Positions 1 through 11,199 of a stretch of DNA of 64,000 nucleotides are shown here, piece after piece. The stretch covers positions 75,861,521 through 75,925,520 of the forward strand of contig CM055096.1 of the NCBI GenBank assembly GCA_029204225.1. Direction: 5' to 3'. The stretch is from Diphasiastrum complanatum (taxonomy: Eukaryota; Streptophyta; Lycopodiopsida; Lycopodiales; Lycopodiaceae). The translations under genes were made by a program, and so were the position numbers. The notes beneath the pieces are model-generated. The model had not been told where the DNA came from. It searched no databases and saw only the letters and a program-made list of their open reading frames with translations. Numbering within the stretch: the first letter of the stretch is position 1; every line of letters starts with the position of its first letter.

Positions 1-544
1 ATGAACTTCTCGTATTTCATTGTGGGGCAAATGTATGGATATTTCCACTTCTTGTTGATTCGTCTCAACGTCCAAGGCATCCCATCGGCCATGACCAAAC
101 TTATATCACCTATTGATGAAACTTAAGGAGCATGTTTGACGTGAAATATGATGCCTTATGGTCATTGTTTGACAAGAGAGCTTACACTTATTAAATCTCC
201 TTTGTGCTCCACTTCCTTTGAACCCATTCAACAAATATGGTATCCAATAGTGATGATTCTGTTGCTTTCCAAGCCCACATGATGTTTGTTTTCCTAAAGG
301 GGACTGCCTTAAATATGGCAACAAATATAGTGATTGGCACATAGACTCATTTGGATCCGAATGTTGGCTTCATGGTCCCAATAATCTCTTTGGTAAGTTG
401 TCTCTTCGTTACTTCAATAGTCAATTGGTCAACATATGGCCACTCATGAGAATCGATCGTAGGCTCATAAAGTGGTGCTAATTTGGCCAAAGTTTTTTTT
501 TGGAACTTCATACATGTGATCGTAAAAGAAAATGCCCATTTTGA

Positions 545-1057
545 TCAGGGCAGAGGACGCCAACCCACCAATATCAATTTTCCATATTTGGCGTGTATGG
601 GGGAGAAATTTTCAGTAAAGGACTTCATGTTTTGCCAGTCGAAGCTATTTGAAGGAAAGACATTTGCACCAGACATTAATGCAATATTATTATCCATTAC
701 AAAGACATAATAATAATCCAAACATAACACAAGAATAAAGGAGCTGGGACCTACAATGTGACTGTATGGTTCAATAGCCACATCCAAGAAAATATCTCGA
801 CACATGTATACGTGTTGCACTTTTGCAAGATATGCACCGTTTTGGTGGACCTTGAAATCGTGGATCCTTCCTTTCCAATGGTAGTCTTGGTTTTTAGCTT
901 TCTCTTTGCAACCTTGTGAGTTCCTTTGCCCAAGGGTTGCATGTAAACAATCAAAAGTTGAGAACATATGAGGCACCCAATGCTCATTGGAATGTTTGAT
1001 GTGTGTAACAATGGAAGCCAGCTGATTCTTGGGCTTCCTTGATTGACTGGAGGCCAT
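545..1057 (-). other. Unidentified coding-like stretch
   Basis: An open frame of 170 codons on the minus strand reads like real protein (balanced composition, phrases such as NEHWVPHMFSTFDCLHATL and GKLILVGWRPLP). A similar but interrupted reading continues towards position 100. No family is recognised. Position next to element remains suggests part of an old mobile element, but this is a guess. Bases 1-540 hold no other recognisable gene. Confidence 0.3.
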
Positions 1058-1153
1058 AATGGATGATGTAATGATAATGTAGGATATGCAAAATAGTGTG
1101 TGAAAGTTTCAGATAAGCTGAACAGAAATGAAAAAAATAGAATGTTTGTTGAG

Positions 1154-1156
<3 letters not shown>

Positions 1157-1247
<91 letters not shown>
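1157..1247. repeat. (AG)n microsatellite
   Basis: About 91 bases of uninterrupted AG dinucleotides. Apparent open frames rich in Ser-Leu across it are artefacts of the repeat. Confidence 0.97.
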
Positions 1248-1250
<3 letters not shown>

Positions 1251-1440
1251 GCGATACAAACTTTTGAACATTCAAAATTTTAAATAAGGACTAGACTCAT
1301 TGCTTTATGTAGGGTTAATGTTAGAGGTGTACTATGTGTGTGAACACTTGATTTAATTTGAACCATTGAATATTCCATGTCATATGGACCATTCCTTCTC
1401 AGTTGTTAGCATTCTATTGGTACACGTGTCATCATTAACA

Positions 1441-3110
1441 GTAATTATAATTAGTGAAGAGGCCCTTTTTGGAATGGGTGTTGTGCAATCAGAATTGAAC
1501 CAAGAATAAGGTCAATCTTGTGATCTATAGACCTTTTAGGTGGTAAACCTACAAGAAGGTCTAGAAAAACACCATTGAATTCTTGCCTAAGTTCACTATA
1601 GGCTTCAAATTCAAGAGTGTTCTCACTAGGTATGTTCATGGCATTATGTTTAAGAATCTTATCATTGCAACAAATTAAGTTTTTGTGAAAACATAGATAA
1701 AATTTATACTTTGTGTTCCTTATTAAAGAATTAAGCTCATGCTTAGAGTAAGGTTTAATTTTAGTAGCATCAACACTTAAACTAGCACTAATCTTTATTA
1801 AAGAACAATCATGAATATAAGTTAAAGATTTTTCAACAAAATCAATTTTCAAAGATTTATTCTTATCATAATGCCATTGTTGTCCAAGAACGACATCCAC
1901 ATTTGCCAAATTAATGGCATGGAATTCTAGTTTTTCAAAATAATCCTGTATGTGCAATGGTACATTAGGAACCACATAACCCATGGGTTTGGAATTACCT
2001 CAAGATGCCATTGTCACGAAGTACTTTTTCTCACTTTTTTTTATGGGAAGGTTTAGCATTTGCACCAAATTTGCATTTATAAAATTATGAGTGGATCCTG
2101 TGTCAAAAAGTACGTTAACAACATGTCCTCCAATTTTACCCTTAATGCAAATCAAGTCACTAGGTCCATAATGCATTGATCTAAGAAAACAAATATCCAT
2201 CTCATTACTTTGAGATATGATACTTGAAGTTAAGGCTTTGTTTTTTACACAATCTCGTGCAAGGTGACCCTCTCCATTGCACTTGAAGCAAAGATGATTC
2301 TTCCGAGCTTCCGCTAGATCCTTATTGCCACCTAAATGATTTTTAGGATGGTGTTTGGGTTTCCTAAAATTAGGATTGGAAGATGCCTCATTTTCCTTAT
2401 CCTTTCTTTTGTATTGAAAACCCTTCTTTTGTTCATTAGGGTGATAGCTCTTATGTGGCTTAGGAGTATCATCAAAAAGTTTGCAGCCCTAATAGCATCT
2501 TCTAGGGTGTTAGGATGGTTCCTTTTAACATCCACTTGATAGTCTTCAGGTAAAACATCAATAAGCATGAGCATCTATATCTTTGGAGGTATTTCACTAT
2601 AAAGAGGAGTAAAATACTCATGAAAATCTTGAATGAATTTGGAAATGTTCATAGTCATCTAGCAAGGGAAAAAAGTATTCCTTGAATACTAGACAAAATG
2701 TCTCCCATGTTAAGGGTTGTTTTTCTTTGGCTACTAAATCCTTCCACCAAACTAAGGCTTTTCCATCTAGAACCATAGTGGCGGTGGAGAGTTTTTCACG
2801 TTTAGAAAATATATTCACGGCAAAATATTACTTCCAACCATTAAGCCGTGAATTAACTACTTGTAGACTCCTCGCTTTCTTTTTTCCTTTAGAAACTTTA
2901 ACAAGAGGAGATACTACATGCTTTCAATGACTAAACAACTTAGATTCAAGGGCTTGATTCTTCAAATTAGTTTCATGAAGTTGTTGATTTGTTTCTTGGA
3001 CTTGTTGGTAGAGAATTTGTAGTGCTTGTGCCACACTATCAGGTTTAGATAAATCAAATGTAGGATTAGGGGTTGATTGATTCAAGGGAGTGTCTTGATC
3101 GTGATCCTAG
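1441..3110 (-). mobile_element. Ty3/Gypsy fossil, gag to start of RT
   Basis: Read on the minus strand the order is: a gag core near 2820-2600 (GKALVWWKDLVAKEKQPLTW), a CCHC zinc-knuckle region near 2280, a retroviral-type aspartic protease at about 2200-2000 (NVLFDTGSTHNFINANLV), and the linker into reverse transcriptase near 1600-1500 (LVGLPPKRSIDHKIDLILGS). The rest of pol and the LTRs are not seen. It is an old fossil, broken in several places. Confidence 0.85.
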
Positions 3111-3289
3111 TTTTCAAAGAAAGAAAGTAAGATTAGAAAAAGACAATGACATGCTCATTCCAAGATCTATATGATTAAATCCCAAAAAAAAGTTCAAAAA
3201 TGTTAGATGCAATCACATGAAAATGACTCAAAAATCATCCAAGTTTTCATTTACATGTTGGGTCCCTCTTTTAGTTTTATCTTTACTTC

Positions 3290-3780
3290 GGTGACTCCAG
3301 TGCATTATAGATTGGAGGCAAAGGATCTATACGCCTCTACCTTCCAAATGGTGAACTAACCTTGCTTAAGGATGTACTTTACGTACCCAAACTGACAAAG
3401 AATTTACTGTCAGTCAGCAGGCTCACTGATCAGGGCTGTAGGGCCTTGTTCAATTGAGAGAAGTTACCATATTGGACAAGAACTGTAAGGAAATCCTCTC
3501 AAAAAACAGAGAAGGTAATTTGTACATTTTGGATCATGAGTATACACTTAATACTAATGAGAGTACTTCAGATGCTGATTTATGGCATCAAATATTAGGA
3601 CATTTAAACATGCGATCTATCTTGTACATGCATCACAATTGTATGGTCAAAGACATGAATATTAATGTTGTCTCCATAGCAAATCAGAATGTCTGTGAAA
3701 TGTGCTTACTAGAGAAAGAACCTAGATCTTCTTTATCAAAAGTTACCACCCTTGATCATGCTATAAATAAACATATGTGA
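3290..3780 (+). mobile_element. Copia fossil, gag-pre-integrase region
   Basis: The stretch encodes a Copia gag-pre-integrase domain (phrases LWHQILGHLNMRS and CEMCLLEKEPRSS). The segment around 3600-3670 closely matches the sequence at about 13815-13885, so both come from the same Copia family. It is a broken fragment without LTRs. Confidence 0.75.
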
Positions 3781-4070
3781 TTTGATGGTCCTAAACTTTC
3801 TTGCCAACCCAACCATATATAATACTTTTAAAAAAAATATTTTCCCACCAATTTTGGCTGAAAGAGAGCTTATGGAACCACTATATGTAGCCTTTTCTCG
3901 AATGAGTTTTTTGTACTATACAGTGAGAAGAAGGTTGGAAGATATGCTCATGATAGAGATGGCGCCCTCCCTGGCTTGAAGTCATCTGCTTCTACTCTAT
4001 GGTATGTGGTCCTGCTCGTTTCATCTCTTTGCTTTCATCTCTTTGCTACATATGAAGGGTACCAAGCTTT

Positions 4071-4361
4071 TTGGGTGATAAACGTGATGGTCTGAATCCG
4101 TTGTCTAGTGATGGACCAGTGAGGGCTCATACACATTTTTTGTATTGCATTTTCTTCAAGTACTATCCGCTATCCAGCGATGGACCGGCGATGAAGCATG
4201 CTCAATTGTGGAGAAGCTTGATGAAGATATATGAGTTGTTGTCCAGTGATGGACCTGTAATGATTTGTCTTGAGCTAGATACTCAAAAAATGGATATATA
4301 TGGTAAGTTGTCTAGCGATGGACCAGTGATGAATCAATGTTTCCTTCCACATACTTTGTAA
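4071..4361 (+). other. Open frame with four 23-residue LSSDGP repeats
   Basis: A 96-codon open frame contains LSSDGP four times at an exact spacing of 23 codons. In DNA the core is TCYAGYGATGGACC, starting near 4101, 4170, 4238 and 4308. Between cores the sequence is strongly diverged. Degenerate cores, CCAGCGATGAAGC near 4420 and CCAGAGATGAAGC near 4602, lie beyond the frame. It could be a decayed satellite that happens to stay open or a fragment of a repeat protein. No known family is recognised. Confidence 0.5.
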
Positions 4362-5039
4362 GCATGATAATGATAGGTATGCATCACATATGGTAGGTTG
4401 AGACAAAAGCTTCTTAATGACCAGCGATGAAGCACTTCTTACCTTACGAATGGTTGTGTGGATTCAAACTCCTTATTATAGATATGAAAGGACAAAAATT
4501 TGGTTTGATAACTACAGTTTACAATAGGCTTTACTATCCTTCAAAGGACATTATAAATGTTTGGTTGTTCCATAAGTAACAAAATGTTACATACATACTC
4601 CAGAGATGAAGCCATTGTAGTATCATGCTATTATACAAAAGATATAACTCAGACACTGGCACGTTCTGATTATGATTAGTATACCTCATGCTTTAACCTA
4701 TTTTGCTATCATACTTTTGAATGACTACTATTTCGAAGGGAATACTATTGTGTCTAGGCACTAACAAATAAAACTTGCGCTCTTTGTAGCATCAAATATT
4801 ACTACTATCTTTGTTTTCCATTAGGTTCGGTTTCAAACCATAAAGCTATAAGCGCTTGCACATGTATGCACATTAAACCATTCGCTTCATACTTATATAA
4901 GCAATGAGTGGTAGGCTCTCCTTAACATGCTTATTACCGCTTTCACAATAGCTGACAATAACGTTATGAACGGTTTAAGTCTAAGGAAGGCAAGAGCACT
5001 CGAGGGACTAAACATGGCATCCTCACAAGAAACCATTGC

Positions 5040-5340
5040 TACAACCTTCAAATAGACATTGGCAAACATGCAATTGGGCTTGACAAGGATGTGTATCTTG
5101 CAGTTTGCTATTTTCCACTAGAGTCTCCGGCTTTTGTTGATAGTATGGGTTCCCCCTATGTTGATCTCTCTCCATATACTCTTCTTTATTCTAAGTGTGG
5201 TCATATACTTCTGGCCGGTGACTTCAATGCCAAGACCTCCTCTAGACAGACAGAGTTTCACATGATCACTAATGAATTTTTGTCGAAGAAGAAAAAGTAC
5301 CAAACGATGTTACAAGTATTGAGACCCAAGTTGGCATGAT
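5040..5340 (+). mobile_element. LINE remnant, endonuclease domain
   Basis: The frame from 5091 encodes YLAVCYFPLES followed by HILLAGDFNAKTSSRQTEF. The AGDFNA motif with a downstream TEF is typical of the apurinic-type endonuclease of plant LINE elements. The frame ends at 5337, and the following 1.4 kb shows no recognisable reverse transcriptase, although weak lysine-rich coding-like pieces occur. It is a truncated non-LTR retrotransposon fragment. Confidence 0.65.
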
Positions 5341-8301
5341 TGAAGAGAGTGAGAAGCTCTCTCTTATCACACACCTCTAAGTGATCAAAGATTGACAATC
5401 TAGTAGTTGAGGTTGGAACACAAAAAACATCACATCATAGCCATGAAACATCTTCCAATTCTACTAATTCCCTTGATTACATCATTAAGACCATAAATAC
5501 CCCCAAAAAAATATAACATTGGAGGAATACCTCGTAAAGATGATAGACATGGGGCAAATAAAAAAGCTAGATGCTAATTTGACTAAAGGTTATCACATTA
5601 AATTCTTTCTAAATGCAGAGATACTCAAACGAAGACATTTGAGTCAAAATAGCTAAGTAGGTGGATGTATGTTCTTTAGATCCTAATTAGAATGCTATTT
5701 AGAAGTATACTACGCAATGGGAAGCCAAGGATTCACCTCTACACTTGAATGGCAGAGCGCGCGATCTAAACATTGGCAAAAGTGGCCCAAATGATGAGCA
5801 AGATAAATGACCAAGTATAGGTTAAACAATTTACCAATAATTCATATGGGATAATGTACATATTTTAATGATTGCAATTATAAGAAATTAAAAGTAGCTC
5901 CAATCAACAGAAATAAATATTGAACATAAAGTTTTAAAACTACAACAAAATATGTTGCCAAAGTACAAGTGTTGCATATACTAGACAAATATGAATGGAC
6001 TGAGGTTGTCATTCATAACGATAAGACAGAGTAGGATTTGAGGTAGTGGACTAATATTAATCGGTGAACTGGAAAACTTGTGATATGACTAAAAAAATTA
6101 CCACTAATGTTACAATAACACAACATCAAGAAGCTTACTTATTGGTATGAAGCACAAAGAACTAAAAAAAAGGTTTATACAAAAAAGGAGAGAAGAACCA
6201 AATCATTCATGATAAATAAGTACTCCATTATCTTTTAGGCATCAAAACTAGAAGTTACAAACGGATTTTGAACTACCTTGAATCCACCTATATAGTCAAC
6301 ATTGAAAAGGTTCGAAAGCTTTGCCTAAACAAACAAAAGAGTCTGACAAATTAGATCTTGAAGCCTCCCTTCCAAATATTGATGTCAACTATGGTAACAA
6401 AATTTGTAACAAAATTTAAAAAATGTATTTAGATCTATAAAAATGCAATCACTTTTCACTCTGACAATCAAAATCAAAGACATGAAAAGTGAATCTTCAA
6501 TAACCTAGCCTCCTCAAATTGCAACATGAATGCAAAGTCATCAACATCCTACAATAGGAAGTTAGACTATGCAATCAAACGTTTTAAACTTCCAATACTT
6601 GTGGACCAAAAGTCAAAAGAGAATGTTGGAAATTGAAACTACAATAGAACCTTAGAATCTTGAGCAAATTGCTTTGAAGAGGTAAAAAATGCCATTATCT
6701 TGAAAAATGTGAGATGCTTTTGCAATTTAAACTCCAACAAATAGGTGTTTTTCTCCCCACTTTAGGAGCTGAATCTTTGAAAGCATGTGATCTATGACGT
6801 GTAGCACACAGTAGGTCCTTCAAACAAAGATAAAGCCCTCTTTATAATACTTTCTCCCAATTCATAAAATAATATACATTTTTATTGGTCCTTTAATAAG
6901 GTTTGTGTTGCCCTATTGCATCTTGTCTATGCCTAGCATAGCAAAGACATTTGTCCTTCACTCTTTCTATAGTTTTGCAGCCAAAGCATATAAAAACAAA
7001 AAAGCATCTAAAATTGAAAATAACTAATTCATCTGATTCTAGCTTGTCAATCATTGCTAACATGATTGTATTACACACCTCAAATGAAGACACTTTCTCT
7101 TTACCTCTTATTGTGGTTCATTCAACGACAGCCTTTCAGATGGCTCCTGATTTTGATTTGGAACTCTTCTCATTTGGGCTTTACTACCAGAGTTTCTTTT
7201 AACCCTTTTTCAGATGTAAAATAAACTGACATAACAGTCTTATTCTCCCTTGAAAGTTCTTTATTACAAAGTTAAGAAAAACATACATTATATAGACGAC
7301 TGGACAAACTGTAAAATGATAAGGATTCTCCAACAAAAATATCGAGACAACAATAGGGTACCTGCAGGCACACTTCCACACGAATACTGTCTCTTAAGTT
7401 CTTCCTTGAAAAAGCTTGCTATATGAACAACGGTCAAGCAATAAAGGAAATGTGTTAGTTAATCCTCTGCTTTTGAAGAGAGGCATTGACCCCAATGATA
7501 TAGTTCAAGCGGCTAACTAGATCCTGTTTAGAAGACCCTTGTGCAAAACCCACAAAGCGGTATGAAGGTGCTTCTATTACCAAAACCCACAAAGAGGTAT
7601 CAAGGTGCTTATATTCTTAGACTTGAAAAACACTTTGCGACATTGTCTGCTATAGTTCAAGCAGCTAACTAGATTACAGACGAATTGGCTTCACCGTCAT
7701 AAAACCGGTGGTTCTATGTACTTTTCTAATTTCAAAAGTGCTCCTATCATTCTGGTGATACAATGGAGCAAAGGAGAATAGGGAGCAGCAGAACTTCCAA
7801 CAGCAACAATATTTTTTCACTCATGCTTTCCATACTTTTAGAGGTTGAAAACAATTGAGTAAACAGATTCAGCATTTTTTGAAGTCTGACTTTGCCTCTT
7901 ACAACCTGCCACAATATCCATAGACACAATAATAGCGCTCTGCTCGTGGAGAGCTGTGAGGTAGTTTAATTACATTTTACAAAGGCCATCAATTAGATGC
8001 TACTGCAAAATAAAGCAAAGATTCTTTGACCATCAAGGCTCCAATATGCTGCAAACTACCAAGTAAGCTGAATTGCCCGTATTCATAGCTGAATTGCCCG
8101 TAATCATGACTTCCAGGATAATTTCACTACCAACAAATTGCCAATGGTGGTAGCACAAAATTTGTGGAAGAAAAATCTGATTAAGCATATAAACCGCCTC
8201 TGAATTGTGTAGCTACCAAGACAGCATTGCTTACCTGCAAATCTGTAAAAGACCATACTTGACTGAAGAATAGCAATGGATCCCCTGTGCAATATTGTGA
8301 A
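5341..8301. other. No recognisable gene
   Basis: AT-rich DNA with only short chance frames. Small local duplications are visible: a 20-base phrase beginning TAGTTCAAGC at 7501 and again near 7653, AAAACCCACAAAG near 7546 and 7580, and a 22-base tandem beginning CTGAATTGCCCGT at about 8070 and 8092. The last few hundred bases are expected to hold the 3' untranslated region and terminator of the minus-strand PPR gene. No poly(A) site can be fixed. Confidence 0.6.
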
Positions 8302-10527
8302 TCAGAAGGTGTTCAAACTCAAATCATGAAAATCAGTATTGGCCTCATGTCTAAAACCCACAAAGTCTTGCAATGGGTAGCCTTTTCTTGACTCTAACCA
8401 AGGCTTCAGAGCTGAACAAGTTGCCTTGAAGATACCAATTTCAGACTCATCCTCTTCAAAAGGAGCATCCATTTTCTTCAATAACGAATAAATGAACCCA
8501 TTCAAACGTGCTTTTTCCACTGTACGCCTCTTTCCAGAACCTGTTTCAACAACTAAAAGGGTAGGCATCTTTTGACCCTTATACAATGCTACATAGAGAG
8601 AGTTCAGCCAACTCTCTAGGGCACATTCAGCACTCGAAAATGAAAGTGTGCGAAGGTTCAAACGCCACTCCGAATCCAGAAAAGTTTCTAGGTTCTCATA
8701 AACCTTCAATGATCTGCCTATTCTAAGAATCTGATAAGATTCCCTCATCCGACCTGCTTGCCAACATATATCGATCAAAGAATTAAGCAAAGGTCGACGA
8801 GTATCCAACTGAAACTCGGAAATCACATTGGCAAGTTTTTCCTGAAGCCAGTCTGCCTCAACATGCTGACTATCAAGGAATTTTTCAACGATATCATGCA
8901 CTTTAGGGTTACACCTCTTTACACAATCCAAAATGCTCCTATGCACATCACCTGGTTTACACATGGAAAAACAAGCGAGAAGGCTGCCGCACAGCCATTC
9001 ATTAGGTACACAACCTCTAGATATCATCTCATTGAAATATTCAGGCACTTTATCAAATTCGAGCGCCTGCTTGCAAGCCCTAATCAGACTAGTATAGGCT
9101 TGGCTTCCTGGGTTATACCCGTCCGCCTCAAGCCATTCAAATATGTCTCTGACCTCTTTCACCATTCCCTTAGAAGCATAAACAGACATCATGCACCTAT
9201 AAGTACCTTCATTCGGTCGGGATCCTTGTTCATAAATCCTGTCGAAAAGACTCTCTGCTTCTGTCACCAAAGAATGCTCAGCACATGCAGAGATGAGAGA
9301 GTTGTAAACGATGACATCCACAACCAATCCTTCTCGTTGCAATCTTTCAAAAACTTCAAAAGCTTTTTGAATTGCTCCGACTCTTGTATACATCTCAATT
9401 AAAATGGTGAGAGTGACAGAAGTCGGCTGAATCCCTGCCTCCTCCATCTGCTTGAACGTGTTCGCAGCTAAGGTTAGTCTCCCTGATCTACTAAGTGCCT
9501 GAATGTATGTATTATAGTATACGACATTCGGCTCCACTCCTATCTCCTTCATATCCCAATAAAGCTTCTCAATTGCCCAATGATCATCCATTTTAGCAAA
9601 CACATTTGCCATTGTTCCGCATGTCACACTATCAGGTTGCCACCCCGACTTTCGAAGCTGCTCATAAAGCTTAACAGCTTCTTCCATGCGACCACATGAT
9701 CCGAGCACATCTAAAATACAATTATAGGTTACCTGATCTGGCACACACTCTGTTGCATTCATCCTCTGGAACCATTCTAGAGCCTTATCGGGCAAATTAC
9801 ATCGCTTGGCGCAATTTATAAGTATGCTGTAGGTAAAATTATCAGGAACAAAACCCTCTCTGATCATTTCTTCCGCCAACTGCTCACACAATTGCCATTG
9901 CTTCCCCTTTTGCAGAGCCTTCATAACTACATTATAAATATATGTGTTGATATCATAGTCATCACGAGACTTCAGCCATTCAAAAAAGTAAAAAGCCTTC
10001 TGCCAGCCATCAACTCTGCTTATAACTTTCACTATATTTCTTGGTGTCAGAGGCTCCCTCCACCCTTCTAGAGCATTCTCAATACCTTCTCTGCTGGCTT
10101 CTGCTTGCCCTACCCTCATAATCAAATCATTAACAAAATCATTTGTCAAATACCAATTGCGCCTTTGACCTGAAGGGGTTTTTCTGCCGTTATACTGATT
10201 TGTGTGCGCTGATGAGGAAAACCTTTCCTGCTGTTTATCGCTAGGCTGGCTTTCCCACCATCGATCAACGTGAGGATCAACGGACTGCTGCTCCTCCGCT
10301 ACATGTCCGTACCATGATGGGGTTGGATCAGCGTCTAAGCCAGCAATTCCTTCCTCCGCAGGGGCAGAAGCAGATTCTGCCCTAATGCTGCTGGTAGTGG
10401 ATCGGAAGGTTGAAAGAGAGAGTGTGGTAGTAGCACGGCGAGTAGGAGAAGAGGCAAATGGTTGTGCTGGAGGTGAGAGAGCAGAGTAGGAAGAAGGGAT
10501 GAAAATGGAATAGGAGACTTGCGCCAT
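8302..10527 (-). CDS. Plastid PPR-SMR protein, SOT1/SVR7-like
   Basis: An intact, intronless 741-codon gene. Residues 1 to about 55 are Ser/Thr/Ala/Arg-rich with few acidic residues, like a chloroplast transit peptide. From about residue 190 come nine or ten tandem P-class PPR motifs (for example FTYSILINCAKRCNLPDKAL). A helical linker follows, then a C-terminal SMR domain from about residue 620. Order and wording of the C-terminal half (RRPLLNSLIDIC, WRLNLRTLSFSSAECALESW, ETGSGKRR, then GIFKAT and LKPWLES) match the Arabidopsis At5g46580 (SOT1)/At4g16390 (SVR7) group, about 700 residues long. Those proteins bind and process plastid RNA (rRNA or atp transcripts). The usual SMR LDVR motif reads LNLR here (residues 623-626), while the TGxG motif (662-665) is kept. 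The start is the first ATG after a CT-rich leader. Assignment to SOT1 rather than SVR7 is tentative. Confidence 0.93.
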   Translation of the reverse strand: MAQVSYSIFIPSSYSALSPPAQPFASSPTRRATTTLSLSTFRSTTSSIRAESASAPAEEGIAGLDADPTPSWYGHVAEEQQSVDPHVDRWWESQPSDKQQERFSSSAHTNQYNGRKTPSGQRRNWYLTNDFVNDLIMRVGQAEASREGIENALEGWREPLTPRNIVKVISRVDGWQKAFYFFEWLKSRDDYDINTYIYNVVMKALQKGKQWQLCEQLAEEMIREGFVPDNFTYSILINCAKRCNLPDKALEWFQRMNATECVPDQVTYNCILDVLGSCGRMEEAVKLYEQLRKSGWQPDSVTCGTMANVFAKMDDHWAIEKLYWDMKEIGVEPNVVYYNTYIQALSRSGRLTLAANTFKQMEEAGIQPTSVTLTILIEMYTRVGAIQKAFEVFERLQREGLVVDVIVYNSLISACAEHSLVTEAESLFDRIYEQGSRPNEGTYRCMMSVYASKGMVKEVRDIFEWLEADGYNPGSQAYTSLIRACKQALEFDKVPEYFNEMISRGCVPNEWLCGSLLACFSMCKPGDVHRSILDCVKRCNPKVHDIVEKFLDSQHVEADWLQEKLANVISEFQLDTRRPLLNSLIDICWQAGRMRESYQILRIGRSLKVYENLETFLDSEWRLNLRTLSFSSAECALESWLNSLYVALYKGQKMPTLLVVETGSGKRRTVEKARLNGFIYSLLKKMDAPFEEDESEIGIFKATCSALKPWLESRKGYPLQDFVGFRHEANTDFHDLSLNTF

Positions 10528-10665
10528 CGCCAGACTTACTCTGTGCTAGAAACACCCAAAACACGAGAAAAAGAAAGAAGAGAGAGAGAGAGAGAGAATG
10601 GGCTCCTATCTCCCATGTGGGTGCCCCATACATTGCTAGGGTTTGGAATTGGGCACGTGTTCTAG
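10528..10665 (-). promoter_or_regulatory. PPR gene leader and promoter elements
   Basis: Reading towards the gene on the minus strand, a G-box core CACGTG lies at 10654-10659, a telo-box (AAACCCTAG) at 10636-10644, then a long CT tract at about 10571-10598 just ahead of the ATG. G-boxes and telo-boxes are common in promoters of light-responsive and plastid-translation genes. CT-rich leaders are common in plant housekeeping genes. Function here is inferred from motif identity and position. Confidence 0.55.
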
Positions 10666-11199
10666 CTTATTTCTATTCTTTTTTTCTCCTTTGTTAGTGC
10701 CTTGTTGAATAAGAATGAAGTGCATGAAGATCATTGTCACTCCCTTGTTGTTGAAGTCCATAGAGAGGATGAAGTGCATGGAGATCATTGGAGATGATCC
10801 ATTCTTGTAGATTAAGTGGTGCTAATGTTCAAAAGAAGAGTGGATGCCCATGCTTTTCTTTTGGGATGTATTTGAAGGAGAATTTTGCTTGTTTTCTTTG
10901 TGGTTGAGTGTTGAAAGTTGAGCAGAGAAGCAAAAATCAAAGATTCTTTTTCTGTGTTCCAGGAGATGAAACACAAAAGAACATACTTCATGTTTTTAGT
11001 GATGAAACCCATCGGAGTACAAAGGAATGCATCTAGGGAGTATAAAGGTCATAAGGCGAATTGAGATGTTGTTGTACTTCAACTATAGCAAAGCAAAAAT
11101 CCCACAAAGTAGCTATTGAAAGCCTATTGCTTGATGCAAGTCACTAGCAAAGATAGTTGCAAGTTTAGGTAGTGTAGGAAGCTGAGAAGCAGCCGTTCT
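10666..11199. other. No recognisable gene
   Basis: Non-coding spacer upstream of the PPR gene. A near-repeat occurs at about 10717 and 10763 (GAATGAAGTGCATG-like and GATGAAGTGCATGG). Nothing else stands out. Confidence 0.6.

Noticed and set aside
751-1275. Ser-Leu-rich small proteins over the AG tract
   Set aside because: They are translations of a dinucleotide repeat. The same holds for the Arg-Glu frames at 36056-36555.
5340-6720. Rest of the LINE after its endonuclease
   Set aside because: No reverse-transcriptase motif could be found. The coding-like scraps are too weak.
8758-9402. 214-codon plus-strand frame
   Set aside because: It lies wholly antisense to the PPR gene and has no recognisable domain.
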